64,000 nt of DNA, from contig JAEPLS010000001.1 of assembly GCA_017644325.1 (NCBI GenBank), positions 434,001-498,000 of the forward strand, given 5' to 3'. A model generated the notes under the pieces. It was given only the letters and a program-made list of their open reading frames with translations. It was not told the origin of the DNA and searched no databases. Positions 1 through 9,467 of this stretch are shown piece by piece. Each line of letters opens with the position of its first letter. Within the stretch, counting starts at the first letter, position 1. Source of the stretch: Prochlorococcus marinus CUG1438 (GTDB lineage Bacteria > Cyanobacteriota > Cyanobacteriia > PCC-6307 > Cyanobiaceae). Position numbers and translations under genes: made by a program.

Positions 1-2
1 TG

Positions 3-1730
3 AACCCTGAAAACACTTTTTATTCCGCAAAGCGTTTTGTTGGTAGAAGAGTTGATGAGGTAAATGAAGAATCTAAGGAAGTCAGTTATTCAGTAGAAAA
101 ATCTGGTTCTAGTGTCAAATTAAAGTGTCCTATTTTGGACAAGCAGTTTTCACCTGAAGAGGTAAGTTCTCAAGTTTTAAGAAAGTTAGCAGATGATGCA
201 GGTAAATACCTCGGTGAAAAAGTTACACAGGCTGTAATTACTGTTCCAGCTTATTTTAATGACTCTCAAAGACAGGCTACAAAAGATGCAGGAAAGATTG
301 CAGGTTTAGAAGTTCTAAGAATTGTTAATGAGCCAACGGCTGCAGCCCTTGCATATGGTTTGGATAAAGAAAATGAAAAAATTCTTGTTTTTGATTTAGG
401 AGGAGGAACTTTTGACGTTTCAGTTATTGAAGCTGGTGATGGAGTAACTGAAGTTCTATCTACATCTGGAGATACACATTTAGGTGGTGATGATTTTGAT
501 AGATGTATCGTAGATCATTTAGCAAGTACTTTTAAATCAAACGAAGGAATTGATCTTAGACAAGATAAGCAGGCTTTACAACGACTTACTGAAGCGGCAG
601 AAAAAGCAAAAATTGAGCTTTCAAATGCCACTCAAAGCGAAATAAATTTACCGTTTATCACGGCTACCCCTGAAGGTCCAAAACATTTAGATTTGAACCT
701 AACTAGAGCAAAATTTGAGGAATTAGCAGCTTCTTTAATAGATAGGTGTAAAACACCAGTTGAGAGAGCTATTAGTGATGCAAAAATCTCTACTAGTGAA
801 ATTGATGAAGTTGTTATGGTCGGAGGTTCATCCAGGATACCTGCTGTTTTAGACTTAGTAAAAAAAATAATAGGTAAGGAACCAAATCAAACTGTTAATC
901 CTGATGAAGTAGTTGCTGTTGGAGCAGCTATTCAAGGTGGTGTTTTAGCAGGTGAAGTTAAAGATATATTATTGCTTGATGTCACTCCACTTTCTTTAGG
1001 GGTAGAAACTTTAGGTGGGGTTATGACAAAAATGATAAATAGAAATACTACAGTTCCTACAAAGAAATCAGAGACATATTCAACTGCTGTAGACGGTCAA
1101 ACCAACGTTGAAATACATGTATTACAGGGTGAAAGAGAAATGGCATCTGATAACAAAAGCTTAGGAACTTTTAGATTAGATGGTATACCATCAGCACCAA
1201 GAGGTGTCCCCCAAATTGAAGTGACATTTGATATAGATGCTAACGGTATCCTTAGTGTTACAGCTAAAGATAAAGGAAGTGGTAAAGAGCAAAGCATTTC
1301 TATTACTGGTGCTTCTACTTTGTCTGATAATGAGGTAGAAAAAATGGTTAAAGATGCAGAATCAAATGCATCGGCAGATAAAGAAAAAAGAGAAAAAATT
1401 GATTTAAAGAACCAATCTGAGACACTTGTTTATCAGACAGAAAAGCAACTTGGTGAATTGGGAGATAAAATTGATGCTGCAGCAAAATCTAAAGTTGAAG
1501 AAAAAAGTAATGCTCTAAAAGAAGCAACCTCAAAAGAGGACTATGAATCAATGAAAAAACTTCTTGAAGAACTTCAACAAGAACTATATGCCGTTGGCTC
1601 ATCCGTTTATCAGCAACCAGGTAACCAGCCTCCAACACCTGGTTCCGCAAGCGGCCCTGATCAGACTGATTCAAGTGATAAAGGTGGTGATGATGTAATT
1701 GATGCAGACTTTACTGAATCAAAAGATTAG
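3..1730 (+). CDS. dnaK: Chaperone DnaK (Hsp70), 5'-truncated by the window edge
   Basis: ATP-driven cytosolic chaperone that works with DnaJ and GrpE. The frame is open from base 3 and already reads [16 protein letters not shown], a segment about 60 residues into normal DnaK, so the true start lies outside the window; a TTG at 135 is internal and is not the start. Visible marks are the phosphate-binding [12 protein letters not shown], the hinge [13 protein letters not shown], the adenosine motif [10 protein letters not shown], then the beta substrate-binding domain and the helical lid. The tail ends [11 protein letters not shown] after a Gly/Pro/Gln/Ser-rich linker, as in the cyanobacterial DnaK2 type (family knowledge). 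About 575 of roughly 635 residues are present. Its stop overlaps the convergent next gene by 4 bases. Confidence 0.97.
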   Translation, partial: NPENTFYSAKRFVGRRVDEVNEESKEVSYSVEKSGSSVKLKCPILDKQFSPEEVSSQVLRKLADDAGKYLGEKVTQAVITVPAYFNDSQRQATKDAGKIAGLEVLRIVNEPTAAALAYGLDKENEKILVFDLGGGTFDVSVIEAGDGVTEVLSTSGDTHLGGDDFDRCIVDHLASTFKSNEGIDLRQDKQALQRLTEAAEKAKIELSNATQSEINLPFITATPEGPKHLDLNLTRAKFEELAASLIDRCKTPVERAISDAKISTSEIDEVVMVGGSSRIPAVLDLVKKIIGKEPNQTVNPDEVVAVGAAIQGGVLAGEVKDILLLDVTPLSLGVETLGGVMTKMINRNTTVPTKKSETYSTAVDGQTNVEIHVLQGEREMASDNKSLGTFRLDGIPSAPRGVPQIEVTFDIDANGILSVTAKDKGSGKEQSISITGASTLSDNEVEKMVKDAESNASADKEKREKIDLKNQSETLVYQTEKQLGELGDKIDAAAKSKVEEKSNALKEATSKEDYESMKKLLEELQQELYAVGSSVYQQPGNQPPTPGSASGPDQTDSSDKGGDDVIDADFTESKD

Positions 1731-2809
1731 GAAAAGTAATTTTTAATTTCATTAGCAACCCATTTAGAACAAGCTGGCGCAAGTAAAATCCCATTTTTAT
1801 AGAAACCTGTACAAATAATTAGCCCCTTTCCTAAATTTTTCATTATTGGTGAAGGCTCACCTTCAGGTCTAGACCTTACTCCAAACCATGTTTTTGTGAC
1901 TTGACCATTGATAAGCCAAGTTGGCTTTTTATCTAGACAATTTGTAAGTTTCTCAAAAATATTTTTTTCTGGCTTTGTATTATATTCGTCCGTTGAACCA
2001 ATAATAAGTTTGTTTTTTGATATCGGAATAATATTTTTGCCATTTATATTGAATTGTTTTGGAAGTGTTAATAAATCAACTTCTGAATCATTTATGGCAA
2101 ATTCCATAGCTTGACCTAGAACAGGTTTTAATTTTATGTTGTGGGAGAGGTTATTTATTAAATCAACAGCTTTTATAGAATTACACAAAATAACTATGTC
2201 AGATTTGATGTCTTTATTGGTTTTTGTTGTTGAAATCCATTGATTGTTTGATTTTCTGATTCTTATTATTTCTTCATTTACAAAATTTATTTTTTTATTT
2301 TTTAGATATTTGCCTAAAGTTTTTAGTAGAGATACAGCATTTATTCTTCCATCGTTGAAAGATATCATTCCTTTTAAATTTTTTGTTTGAAATATTTTAT
2401 TTATATTTTGGATAATTATTGAGTCACTTTCTAAAATTCGTAAATTCGGATCATTATTTTCATAAATAAATTTTTCTAATTTTTTAAACTTTTCTTCATT
2501 TGTAGTTAGTTGTATTAATGGTTTTGCGATGTTTAATTCATAATTAAATTTTTGCAGAAATTTAATCCATTTTGGCCATAATTCAATGCTTTGTTCCCTG
2601 AGATCCCAGCTTCTACCCTTCCTTTTTTGGTACATATTACCCATTAGTAGGCCTAAAGCCGCATTGCTACTATTTTCTTGTTCAGCAGGATCTATTATTG
2701 TTATCTGGAAGCCTAATTCTGACAATTCTAAGGCATTAAATTTTCCTATAATCCCGGATCCAATAATAACTATGTGTGCCTTTTGAAAATTCTTTTTTAA
2801 GCTTTTCAT
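1727..2809 (-). CDS. FAD-dependent glycine/D-amino-acid oxidase-like protein (DAO family, possible ThiO)
   Basis: A 360-residue flavoprotein with an N-terminal Rossmann FAD-binding motif, [19 protein letters not shown] (near residues 15-33), and a C-terminal DAO signature: a [13 protein letters not shown] segment followed by [17 protein letters not shown], which closes the FAD site in glycine oxidases. The family deaminates glycine or D-amino acids. In thiamine synthesis the ThiO member makes dehydroglycine for ThiG, and thiG lies elsewhere in this window (47051-47845), so a ThiO role is plausible but inferred. The ATG at 2809 follows no clear ribosome site. It is divergent from purU across 47 bases and overlaps the dnaK stop. 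Confidence 0.8.
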   Translation of the reverse strand: MKSLKKNFQKAHIVIIGSGIIGKFNALELSELGFQITIIDPAEQENSSNAALGLLMGNMYQKRKGRSWDLREQSIELWPKWIKFLQKFNYELNIAKPLIQLTTNEEKFKKLEKFIYENNDPNLRILESDSIIIQNINKIFQTKNLKGMISFNDGRINAVSLLKTLGKYLKNKKINFVNEEIIRIRKSNNQWISTTKTNKDIKSDIVILCNSIKAVDLINNLSHNIKLKPVLGQAMEFAINDSEVDLLTLPKQFNINGKNIIPISKNKLIIGSTDEYNTKPEKNIFEKLTNCLDKKPTWLINGQVTKTWFGVRSRPEGEPSPIMKNLGKGLIICTGFYKNGILLAPACSKWVANEIKNYFS

Positions 2810-2856
2810 TGATATATTAGATATACTTGTTTACTTGAATAAATACTTAAAGATTT

Positions 2857-3711
2857 TTGGAACATCCTTCAATTATATTCAAAATTGTTTGTCCCGATCG
2901 TCCTGGGCTTGTAAGTATACTTACAAGTTGGATTTCTAATTATGGAGGCAACATAAAACATTCTGATCATCATACAGATCAAGATGCGGGTTTGTTTCTT
3001 AGTCGCATTGAATGGAATAGTAAAAATGCATTTTTTAATAGAGAGGAAATTTATAACGAATTTGAAAAAATTGCAGCTGAAGTAAATGGAAAATTTAATG
3101 TAAATTATTCTGATGAGATTCCAAATGTTGCTATTTTTGTTAGCAAACAAAATCATTGCTTGCTTGATTTACTTTGGCGAGTGAGAAATGGTGAACTAAA
3201 AATGAAAGTGCCTTTAATAATTTCAAATCATTCTGATCTTGAAAATATTGCAAACGACTTTAATGCAAAATTTGTTCATATTGATACTTCTACTATTGAT
3301 AAATCTGATGCTGAAGATCAATTTTTAAATTTACTAAAAGAATATGAAATTGATCTTGTTGTATTAGCCAAATATATGCAAATTTTGAGTGATTCTTTTT
3401 TAAAACAGTTTTCTTCAATAATAAATATTCATCATTCTTTTTTACCTGCATTTAAAGGTGCGCAACCATATCATCGAGCATGGAAGAGGGGCGTCAAATT
3501 AATTGGTGCTACTGCCCATTATGTTACTGAAGATCTTGATGAAGGTCCGATAATAGAGCAATGTACAGTTACTGTGAGTCATAGGGACGAAGTTGATGAT
3601 TTGATTAGAAAAGGAAGAGATATTGAGAGAATCGCACTTGCAAGAGCAGTTAGATTACATCTAAATCATCAAGTATTTGTTTACAATAGCAAAACTGCTG
3701 TTTTTGATTAG
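2857..3711 (+). CDS. purU: Formyltetrahydrofolate deformylase PurU
   Basis: Hydrolyses 10-formyl-THF to formate and THF, balancing the one-carbon pool. It has 284 residues: an N-terminal ACT regulatory domain (KIVCPDRPGLVSILTSWIS, residues 8-26) and a formyltransferase catalytic domain. The catalytic set appears as INIHHSFLPAFKGA (Asn and His) and ATAHYVTEDLDEGPI (the Asp region), which separates PurU from purine transformylases by the ACT domain. The start is TTG at 2857: an in-frame TAA lies only three codons upstream and no ATG or GTG fits. Divergent from the oxidase gene; convergent with the CLC gene, 10 bases away. Confidence 0.94.
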   Translation: MEHPSIIFKIVCPDRPGLVSILTSWISNYGGNIKHSDHHTDQDAGLFLSRIEWNSKNAFFNREEIYNEFEKIAAEVNGKFNVNYSDEIPNVAIFVSKQNHCLLDLLWRVRNGELKMKVPLIISNHSDLENIANDFNAKFVHIDTSTIDKSDAEDQFLNLLKEYEIDLVVLAKYMQILSDSFLKQFSSIINIHHSFLPAFKGAQPYHRAWKRGVKLIGATAHYVTEDLDEGPIIEQCTVTVSHRDEVDDLIRKGRDIERIALARAVRLHLNHQVFVYNSKTAVFD

Positions 3712-3721
3712 AAATAATTTT

Positions 3722-5080
3722 TTAGTCTTCTAATTCTATTTGTATTTGCCTTTCATAAATTGATTCTTCATTAAAAGCTCTTGCTATTAAGAAACTAGCA
3801 ATGCAGCTTATTAATACAGGTTTCATTATTAATAAATTTTTTGTTAAGGCAAAAGCTAAAAACATTGCTGTTATGGGAGTTCGTGAACATCCTGCTACAA
3901 AGGCCCCCATGCCGGCAAAAATATATGTACTTGGTGCGTGTCCTGTGGCAATTTCTACCCAGCTCCCCATTATTAGTCCGATTGATCCTCCTAAAGTAAG
4001 CATTGGGTAGAACAATCCTCCAGGAGCTCCAGATGCTGCAGCTAAACCCGTCGTGATAAACAATACTAAAACTGCTAACAAAGCAATCCCAATGCTTGTA
4101 TTTTGCTCAGCTATTACTTTCTGTAATTCATCTAGATTATGAAAGGTACTTGGTAAAAAAGAATAGATACTTCCTAAAATGAGTCCACAGATACTCATTT
4201 TTAAAACAAATTTATTTTTATACCACTTTTTCCCAAGATTTTGCATTAATAAAACATATCTGCTGTACATTTCTGCACAGATCCCAATAATTATTCCTAG
4301 TAACACTAGGTAAATAAAATCTATAGGTAAGAAAAAAACAGATGGGTCATATTCTTTTTGTATTAAAAATCCTATGTTAAAATCAAATCCTCCTGCTTTA
4401 GGATCCAAACCCAAGGCTTGAATAATGTCAGCAGATGAATCTGCGATGAAAGTTGTAATTACCACTAATAGCAAAATTACTGGTCTAGCAGAATTTAATA
4501 GCTCTTCTATTGCATAAATAAATCCTCCTAATGGAGCGCTAAAAACTGCAGCTATTCCTGCGCCACCTCCTGCTGCTACTATTACTCTTCTGAACGCTGT
4601 AGGAGCTTTGAGCCATTTGGCCATTTGCCAAGCAACAGAACCTCCCATTTGAACTGATGGACCTTCTGGACCCAACGGGAATCCACTACCAATAGCAATA
4701 ATTCCTGATACGAGCTTTACTAATCCTACTTTTATATTCATTGGCACTTTTTTATGCCTTAAAAAACCCATGATTTGACTCACACCTGAACCTTTTGCAG
4801 CAGGTGCAAAATTTTTGATCAAATATCCTGCAATGGCTCCTCCTACAGCTCCAAAGATTGGTAACACTGCAATAGATGGTAATTGGTCTAGTAGTGCTAA
4901 TCTCCAATTGTTAATAAAGTAGATTCCAGTTTTAAAAAATATACTTGTAATTGAAGCTCCTAAGCCTGTCAGTAAGAGCGACAATGCAACAACAAGAGAT
5001 TTTTGTCTTAATAATTTTTTGATGCTACTAGGAGAATTATTACTTGTTCCTTGAGTACTTTCTTTTATAAGGTTTGGCAT
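3722..5080 (-). CDS. CLC-family chloride channel or H+/Cl- exchanger
   Basis: A 452-residue polytopic inner-membrane protein. CLC selectivity motifs are visible: GSGVSQ (residues 97-102), GPEGP (137-141) and GAPGGLFYPM near residue 350. The gating glutamate of GxEGP is present (E139), and the pair E192-E193 sits at the spacing of the internal proton glutamate of bacterial CLC exchangers, so coupled H+/Cl- exchange is the better guess than a passive channel. The lysine or arginine usual before EGP is a proline here. It lies 9 bases downstream of acnB on the same strand and is probably co-transcribed with it, with no obvious functional link. Confidence 0.9.
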   Translation of the reverse strand: MPNLIKESTQGTSNNSPSSIKKLLRQKSLVVALSLLLTGLGASITSIFFKTGIYFINNWRLALLDQLPSIAVLPIFGAVGGAIAGYLIKNFAPAAKGSGVSQIMGFLRHKKVPMNIKVGLVKLVSGIIAIGSGFPLGPEGPSVQMGGSVAWQMAKWLKAPTAFRRVIVAAGGGAGIAAVFSAPLGGFIYAIEELLNSARPVILLLVVITTFIADSSADIIQALGLDPKAGGFDFNIGFLIQKEYDPSVFFLPIDFIYLVLLGIIIGICAEMYSRYVLLMQNLGKKWYKNKFVLKMSICGLILGSIYSFLPSTFHNLDELQKVIAEQNTSIGIALLAVLVLFITTGLAAASGAPGGLFYPMLTLGGSIGLIMGSWVEIATGHAPSTYIFAGMGAFVAGCSRTPITAMFLAFALTKNLLIMKPVLISCIASFLIARAFNEESIYERQIQIELED

Positions 5081-5089
5081 AATCCATGA

Positions 5090-7663
5090 TTACTTTGATA
5101 AGCTGAAATCGTGCATTTCATCAAATTGAAGATAACGATAAAGTTTATCTGAATATGGATTAATTTTATTTTTAGTAATATCCTGATATTCTTCTACTTC
5201 AGGTATTTTTCCAAGCAGAGCGCAAACTGCTGCTAATTCAGCGCTCCCTAAAAATACTTGCGCATTTTTTCCAAGTCTATTGTCAAAATTTCTAGTACTA
5301 GTAGAAAATACTACAGATCCTTCATCTACTCTGGCTTGATTTCCCATACATAAAGAACAGCCTGGTAACTCTAATCTTGCACCACAATTTTCAAATATTT
5401 TATAATATCCTTCAGACTTCAGAGTATCTTCATCCATTTTTGTAGGTGGACAAATCCATAATTTAGCTTTTAAATTTCGTTCACCTTCAAGAACTTTTGC
5501 GGCTGCTCTGTAATGACCAATATTTGTCATACAAGAACCTATAAAAACCTCATCTATATTTGTATTTGCAACATCTTTGATCTCCTTGACGTTATCTGGA
5601 TCATTAGGGCAGGCAACTATAGGTTGTGTTACTTTTGCTAAATCAATGTCTATGATTTCTTCATATTGAGCGTTTTTATCTGGCTGAATTAATGCGGGTT
5701 TCTTTAACCAATTTTTCATATCATTTATTCTTCTTGAAATCGATTTTGAGTCTTCATAATTGCCCTCAATCATTTTTTCTAGCAGGCAAATATTGCTCCT
5801 TAAGTATTCTTCAACAGTTTCTTGGGATAAAAGGATTGTACTACCAGCGCACGAGCGTTCTGCAGTAGCATCAGTTAGTTCAAAAGCTTGTTCTAGTTTT
5901 AGGTTTGGTAATCCCTCAATCTCCATAATTTTCCCGTTAAATATATTTTTCTTATTTGCTTTCTCAACAGTTAAAAGTCCTTTTTTTATTGCGAAGAGAG
6001 GGATTGCATTTACTAAATCTCTAAGAGTAATTCCTGGTAATAATTCTCCTTTAAATTTAACCAGAACAGATTCCGGCATATTTAATGGCATTGATCCGAT
6101 TGCAGCAGCAAAAGCAACAATGCCCGAGCCTCCAGGAAATGAAATGCCAAGAGGAAATCTTGTATGACTATCGCCACCTGTGCCTACAGTATCAGGGAGA
6201 AGCATTCTGTTAAGCCAGCTATGAATTATGCCGTCTCCAGGCTTAAGAGCTACTCCACCTCTTTGAGATATAAAATCAGGTAATTCTTTATGTGTAACTA
6301 GATCAACTGGTTTAGGATATGCAGCTGTATGACAAAAACTTTGCATCACTAAATCTGCAGTGAATCCTAAACAAGCTAGTTCTTTTAGTTCATCTCTAGT
6401 CATTGGTCCAGTAGTATCTTGACTTCCAACAGTGGTCATAATAGGCTCACAGGTCATTCCTGGCCTAACCCCATCCAGACCGCATGCTTTGCCTACTATT
6501 TTTTGAGCTTGAGTAAAGCCAGAATTACTCTTTGTAGGATTTTGTGGTCGGATAAATATTTCACTTGGTTGATAATCTAACTTGTGTCTGATTTTGTCCG
6601 TAAGAGATCTTCCAATCATTAGATTTATTCTTCCGCCAGCTTGAATTTCATCAGTAAGAGTTGATGGATACAAGTCGAATTTGCTTATTAATTCTTCAGT
6701 ATTCGAATCTTTTTCAATTTTTTTTATAATCCCTTCGTAAGGATAAATTTTAATAACATCTCCTGTTTTCATAAGAGATACGTCAGCTTCTATAGGTAAA
6801 GCTCCCGAATCTTGGGCAGTATTAAAAAAAATAGGTGCTATTTTGCTACCAATTATTATTCCGCCTGTTTTTTTGTTTGGAACAAATGGGATATCTTCGC
6901 CTATATGCCAAATGAGTGAATTAATAGCAGATTTTCTAGAACTACCTGTTCCAACAACATCACCAACGTAAGCTATTGGTAAATTTTGTTTTTTTAAATT
7001 ATCGAGAATCTTTAGTCCATCTTGTTTTTTAAATTCCAGCATAGCCAATGCATGCATGGGTATATCAGGGCGAGTTGTTGCATGGACAGCTGGAGATAAG
7101 TCATCTGTATTTGTCTCCCCTTCAACTTTAAATACTAAACAAGTAATTTCTTTTTCTAGAACTTTTTTATTTTTGAACCATTCCGCATTTGCCCAACTAT
7201 TTACAACCTCTTTTGCATAAATATTATCTTGAGATAATTCATATATTTCATTAGCAGAGTCATAAACAAGAATAATATTTTTTAAAACTTCTGCAGCTTT
7301 TTTACTGAGTAAACTATTTTTCCCTCTCAGTATTTCAACGAGAGAATTTACATTATATCCACCTATCATTGTTCCTAGTATTTCGATTGCTTTTTGGGGA
7401 TTGATTGATTTGCAATATTTTTCAGAATTAACAAGTGCAGTTAGCCAACTTGCTTTCACGTAAGCAGCTTCATCAACCCCTGGTGGTACTCTATTGATAA
7501 GTAAATCAAGTAAATAAGATGTATCGTCATGACTATCTTGTTCCAATAATTGTGTAACACAATTTGTTTGATCAGCATTTAAAGGTAAAGGAGGTATACC
7601 TTTGGCAGATCTTTCAGCAACGTGATCTGCATAATCTTTTAGCAATGTTTCCAAATTCTTCAT
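5090..7663 (-). CDS. acnB: Aconitate hydratase B (bifunctional aconitase/2-methylisocitrate dehydratase family)
   Basis: Interconverts citrate and isocitrate. At 857 residues it is near the usual AcnB length. An N-terminal HEAT-like region (about 1-160) precedes the mobile domain with HATTRPDIPMHALAM and GTGSSRKSAINS, then the cluster domains. The [4Fe-4S] cysteines are visible at C711 (GSCMTN), C769 and C772 (CSLC), and substrate motifs include GDSHTRFPLG. The domain order, with the mobile domain first, marks AcnB rather than AcnA. It is divergent from DAHP synthase across 97 bases and probably heads an operon with the CLC gene. In cyanobacteria this step feeds 2-oxoglutarate for nitrogen assimilation. 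Confidence 0.97.
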   Translation of the reverse strand: MKNLETLLKDYADHVAERSAKGIPPLPLNADQTNCVTQLLEQDSHDDTSYLLDLLINRVPPGVDEAAYVKASWLTALVNSEKYCKSINPQKAIEILGTMIGGYNVNSLVEILRGKNSLLSKKAAEVLKNIILVYDSANEIYELSQDNIYAKEVVNSWANAEWFKNKKVLEKEITCLVFKVEGETNTDDLSPAVHATTRPDIPMHALAMLEFKKQDGLKILDNLKKQNLPIAYVGDVVGTGSSRKSAINSLIWHIGEDIPFVPNKKTGGIIIGSKIAPIFFNTAQDSGALPIEADVSLMKTGDVIKIYPYEGIIKKIEKDSNTEELISKFDLYPSTLTDEIQAGGRINLMIGRSLTDKIRHKLDYQPSEIFIRPQNPTKSNSGFTQAQKIVGKACGLDGVRPGMTCEPIMTTVGSQDTTGPMTRDELKELACLGFTADLVMQSFCHTAAYPKPVDLVTHKELPDFISQRGGVALKPGDGIIHSWLNRMLLPDTVGTGGDSHTRFPLGISFPGGSGIVAFAAAIGSMPLNMPESVLVKFKGELLPGITLRDLVNAIPLFAIKKGLLTVEKANKKNIFNGKIMEIEGLPNLKLEQAFELTDATAERSCAGSTILLSQETVEEYLRSNICLLEKMIEGNYEDSKSISRRINDMKNWLKKPALIQPDKNAQYEEIIDIDLAKVTQPIVACPNDPDNVKEIKDVANTNIDEVFIGSCMTNIGHYRAAAKVLEGERNLKAKLWICPPTKMDEDTLKSEGYYKIFENCGARLELPGCSLCMGNQARVDEGSVVFSTSTRNFDNRLGKNAQVFLGSAELAAVCALLGKIPEVEEYQDITKNKINPYSDKLYRYLQFDEMHDFSLSK

Positions 7664-7760
7664 TAGTAAGGTTTAATGCCTAATCTATTGTTATTTTTAA
7701 TATTGAAAAGGAGAGTATTCATAAATGCTTTTTTAAATATTCAAACTTCTTAACTTATCA

Positions 7761-8828
7761 ATGACGACATCACCAAATAATCCAGCTTTAGAAAAGACAT
7801 CAGATTTACATGTTGTTGAAACTCGTCCATTAGTACCTCCAAGCAGATTACATAATGATATACCTTTAGATCATGCCTCTGCTAATACAGTATCTAAAAC
7901 AAGAAGATCGATACAAAATATTTTGCATCATAATGGTCAGAAGCTTTTAGTCATTGTTGGTCCATGTTCAATTCATGATATTGAGGCGGCAAAGGAATAT
8001 TCAAATTATATTCAAAACTTTCGAGAAATTTATAAAGATAAATTAGAAATAATCATGAGAGTATATTTTGAAAAACCAAGAACAACTATTGGCTGGAAGG
8101 GATTGATAAATGATCCTCATTTAGACGATTCTTATGACATTAATACTGGTTTAAGAAGGGCAAGAAGTTTGCTTTCTTACTTAGCAACTCGTGGAATACC
8201 CTCTGCCACAGAATTACTAGATCCAATTGTTCCTCAATATATTGCCGATTTAATAAGTTGGACAGCTATAGGTGCGAGGACTACTGAAAGTCAAACTCAT
8301 AGGGAAATGGCATCAGGATTATCAATGCCTATAGGTTTCAAAAATGGAACAGATGGTTCTTTTACTACTGCAATTAATGCAATGCAGTCAGCTTCAAAAT
8401 CCCATCATTTTTTAGGTGTAAATGAAAATGGAATGGCTTCTATCGTTAATACTACAGGTAATCCAGATGGACATATAGTTTTAAGAGGAGGCTCAAAAGG
8501 TCCAAATTTCGAAAATCAACATGTACAAAGAATTTCAGCTGAATTAAAGCAATGTAATCTTCCTCATAAAGTGATGATTGATTGTAGTCATGGCAATTCC
8601 AATAAAGACTACAGAAAACAGTCCGAAGTACTAAAAAATATAGCTTCACAAATTAGTAACGGAGAAAAAAATATTTTAGGAGTCATGCTTGAAAGTCATT
8701 TGAAGGAAGGTAATCAAAAACTTTCAAAAAAAGAGGACCTTGAGTTTGGCAGAAGTATTACAGATGCATGCATAGATATAGAAACAACAAAAGAACTGCT
8801 AGCTATTTTGTACAACTCAGTTAATTAG
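7761..8828 (+). CDS. aroG: 3-deoxy-7-phosphoheptulonate synthase (DAHP synthase, class I AroF/G/H type)
   Basis: First enzyme of the shikimate pathway, joining phosphoenolpyruvate and erythrose-4-phosphate. It has 355 residues with type I alpha motifs: VGPCSIHD, RVYFEKPRTTIGWKG, GARTTESQTHREMASGLS and MIDCSHGNS, which carry the PEP/E4P and metal ligands. The family is usually feedback-inhibited by Phe or Tyr; the sequence does not show which. The ATG at 7761 is fixed by an in-frame stop at 7734-7736. A purine-rich GGAG lies about 50 bases upstream, too far to serve this start. It is convergent with, and overlaps by 8 bases, the next gene. Confidence 0.95.
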   Translation: MTTSPNNPALEKTSDLHVVETRPLVPPSRLHNDIPLDHASANTVSKTRRSIQNILHHNGQKLLVIVGPCSIHDIEAAKEYSNYIQNFREIYKDKLEIIMRVYFEKPRTTIGWKGLINDPHLDDSYDINTGLRRARSLLSYLATRGIPSATELLDPIVPQYIADLISWTAIGARTTESQTHREMASGLSMPIGFKNGTDGSFTTAINAMQSASKSHHFLGVNENGMASIVNTTGNPDGHIVLRGGSKGPNFENQHVQRISAELKQCNLPHKVMIDCSHGNSNKDYRKQSEVLKNIASQISNGEKNILGVMLESHLKEGNQKLSKKEDLEFGRSITDACIDIETTKELLAILYNSVN

Positions 8829-9462
8829 TAATAAAAAAATTAAAAAATAATGCTGATGAGATAGGAACAATGAAGTTGTCTACTCCTAAAATACTAAATT
8901 GTTCAAGAACAGTGGCCAAAAAAGCTATTGCAAAATAATTTACATTTACATTTTTTTGTTGGGCGTATCCTAGTGAGCAAACTACTATTAGGCTTGCTAA
9001 AAACATTGTCAAAGTGCCTAACAACGATTTTTTTTGTTTAAAAATAATCCAATTTTTTGAATTAAAACTTTTGCCTATTAAGCCAGCTAATCCATCGCCA
9101 AAAGTCATTATCAAAAATCCAGCAAATAAAGCATATGGATCTTTATCCCAGAAAAGCCAAATTAGAATAAATAAACTAAGACAATATAAGATTGTTCCAT
9201 AACTTTTTCTTTTAACATCTTCGATTGTTGGAAATAATTTATAGCTGTAATTGATTACAACCATTAAAGAAACAATTCCTGTGAAAATTAGAGCAGAATT
9301 TTGATCAATTTGAAGAAATTGAGCAATTGGTATTAAAGGCCCCATCCCAATATGTATTATTTTTCTGATAATTTCTTTACTATTTTCATTAAATTTTTTA
9401 AATATTATTGATACAAAAAAAATTGAAAATAAATATAATAAAACTACTACAAATTTTATCAA
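8821..9462 (-). CDS. Phytol/dolichol-kinase-like membrane protein (VTE5/SEC59 family)
   Basis: A 213-residue, strongly hydrophobic protein with about six or seven membrane segments. The family signature is visible: RKIIHIGMGPLIPIA near residue 35, FGDGLAGLIGK near residue 120 and KKSLLGTLTMF near residue 145. Members phosphorylate phytol or related prenols with CTP or ATP. In a chlorophyll-rich organism the likely job is salvage of phytol released from chlorophyll; the substrate is inferred. It starts 5 bases after the sigma-factor stop on the same strand, so the two are probably one transcript. Confidence 0.78.
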   Translation of the reverse strand: MIKFVVVLLYLFSIFFVSIIFKKFNENSKEIIRKIIHIGMGPLIPIAQFLQIDQNSALIFTGIVSLMVVINYSYKLFPTIEDVKRKSYGTILYCLSLFILIWLFWDKDPYALFAGFLIMTFGDGLAGLIGKSFNSKNWIIFKQKKSLLGTLTMFLASLIVVCSLGYAQQKNVNVNYFAIAFLATVLEQFSILGVDNFIVPISSALFFNFFITN

Positions 9463-9467
9463 TTTAA

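Noticed and set aside
135-137. TTG as a start for dnaK
   Set aside because: The upstream frame is open and matches DnaK residues, so the codon is internal.
3707-3734. ATTAGAA/TTCTAAT stem with a 14-base loop at the purU/CLC convergence
   Set aside because: All but two of the paired bases are A-T, and the loop is long, so a terminator call is not supported.
5760-6167. A 135-codon frame antisense to acnB
   Set aside because: It lies wholly inside a strongly conserved gene, and its product is typical of antisense translation.
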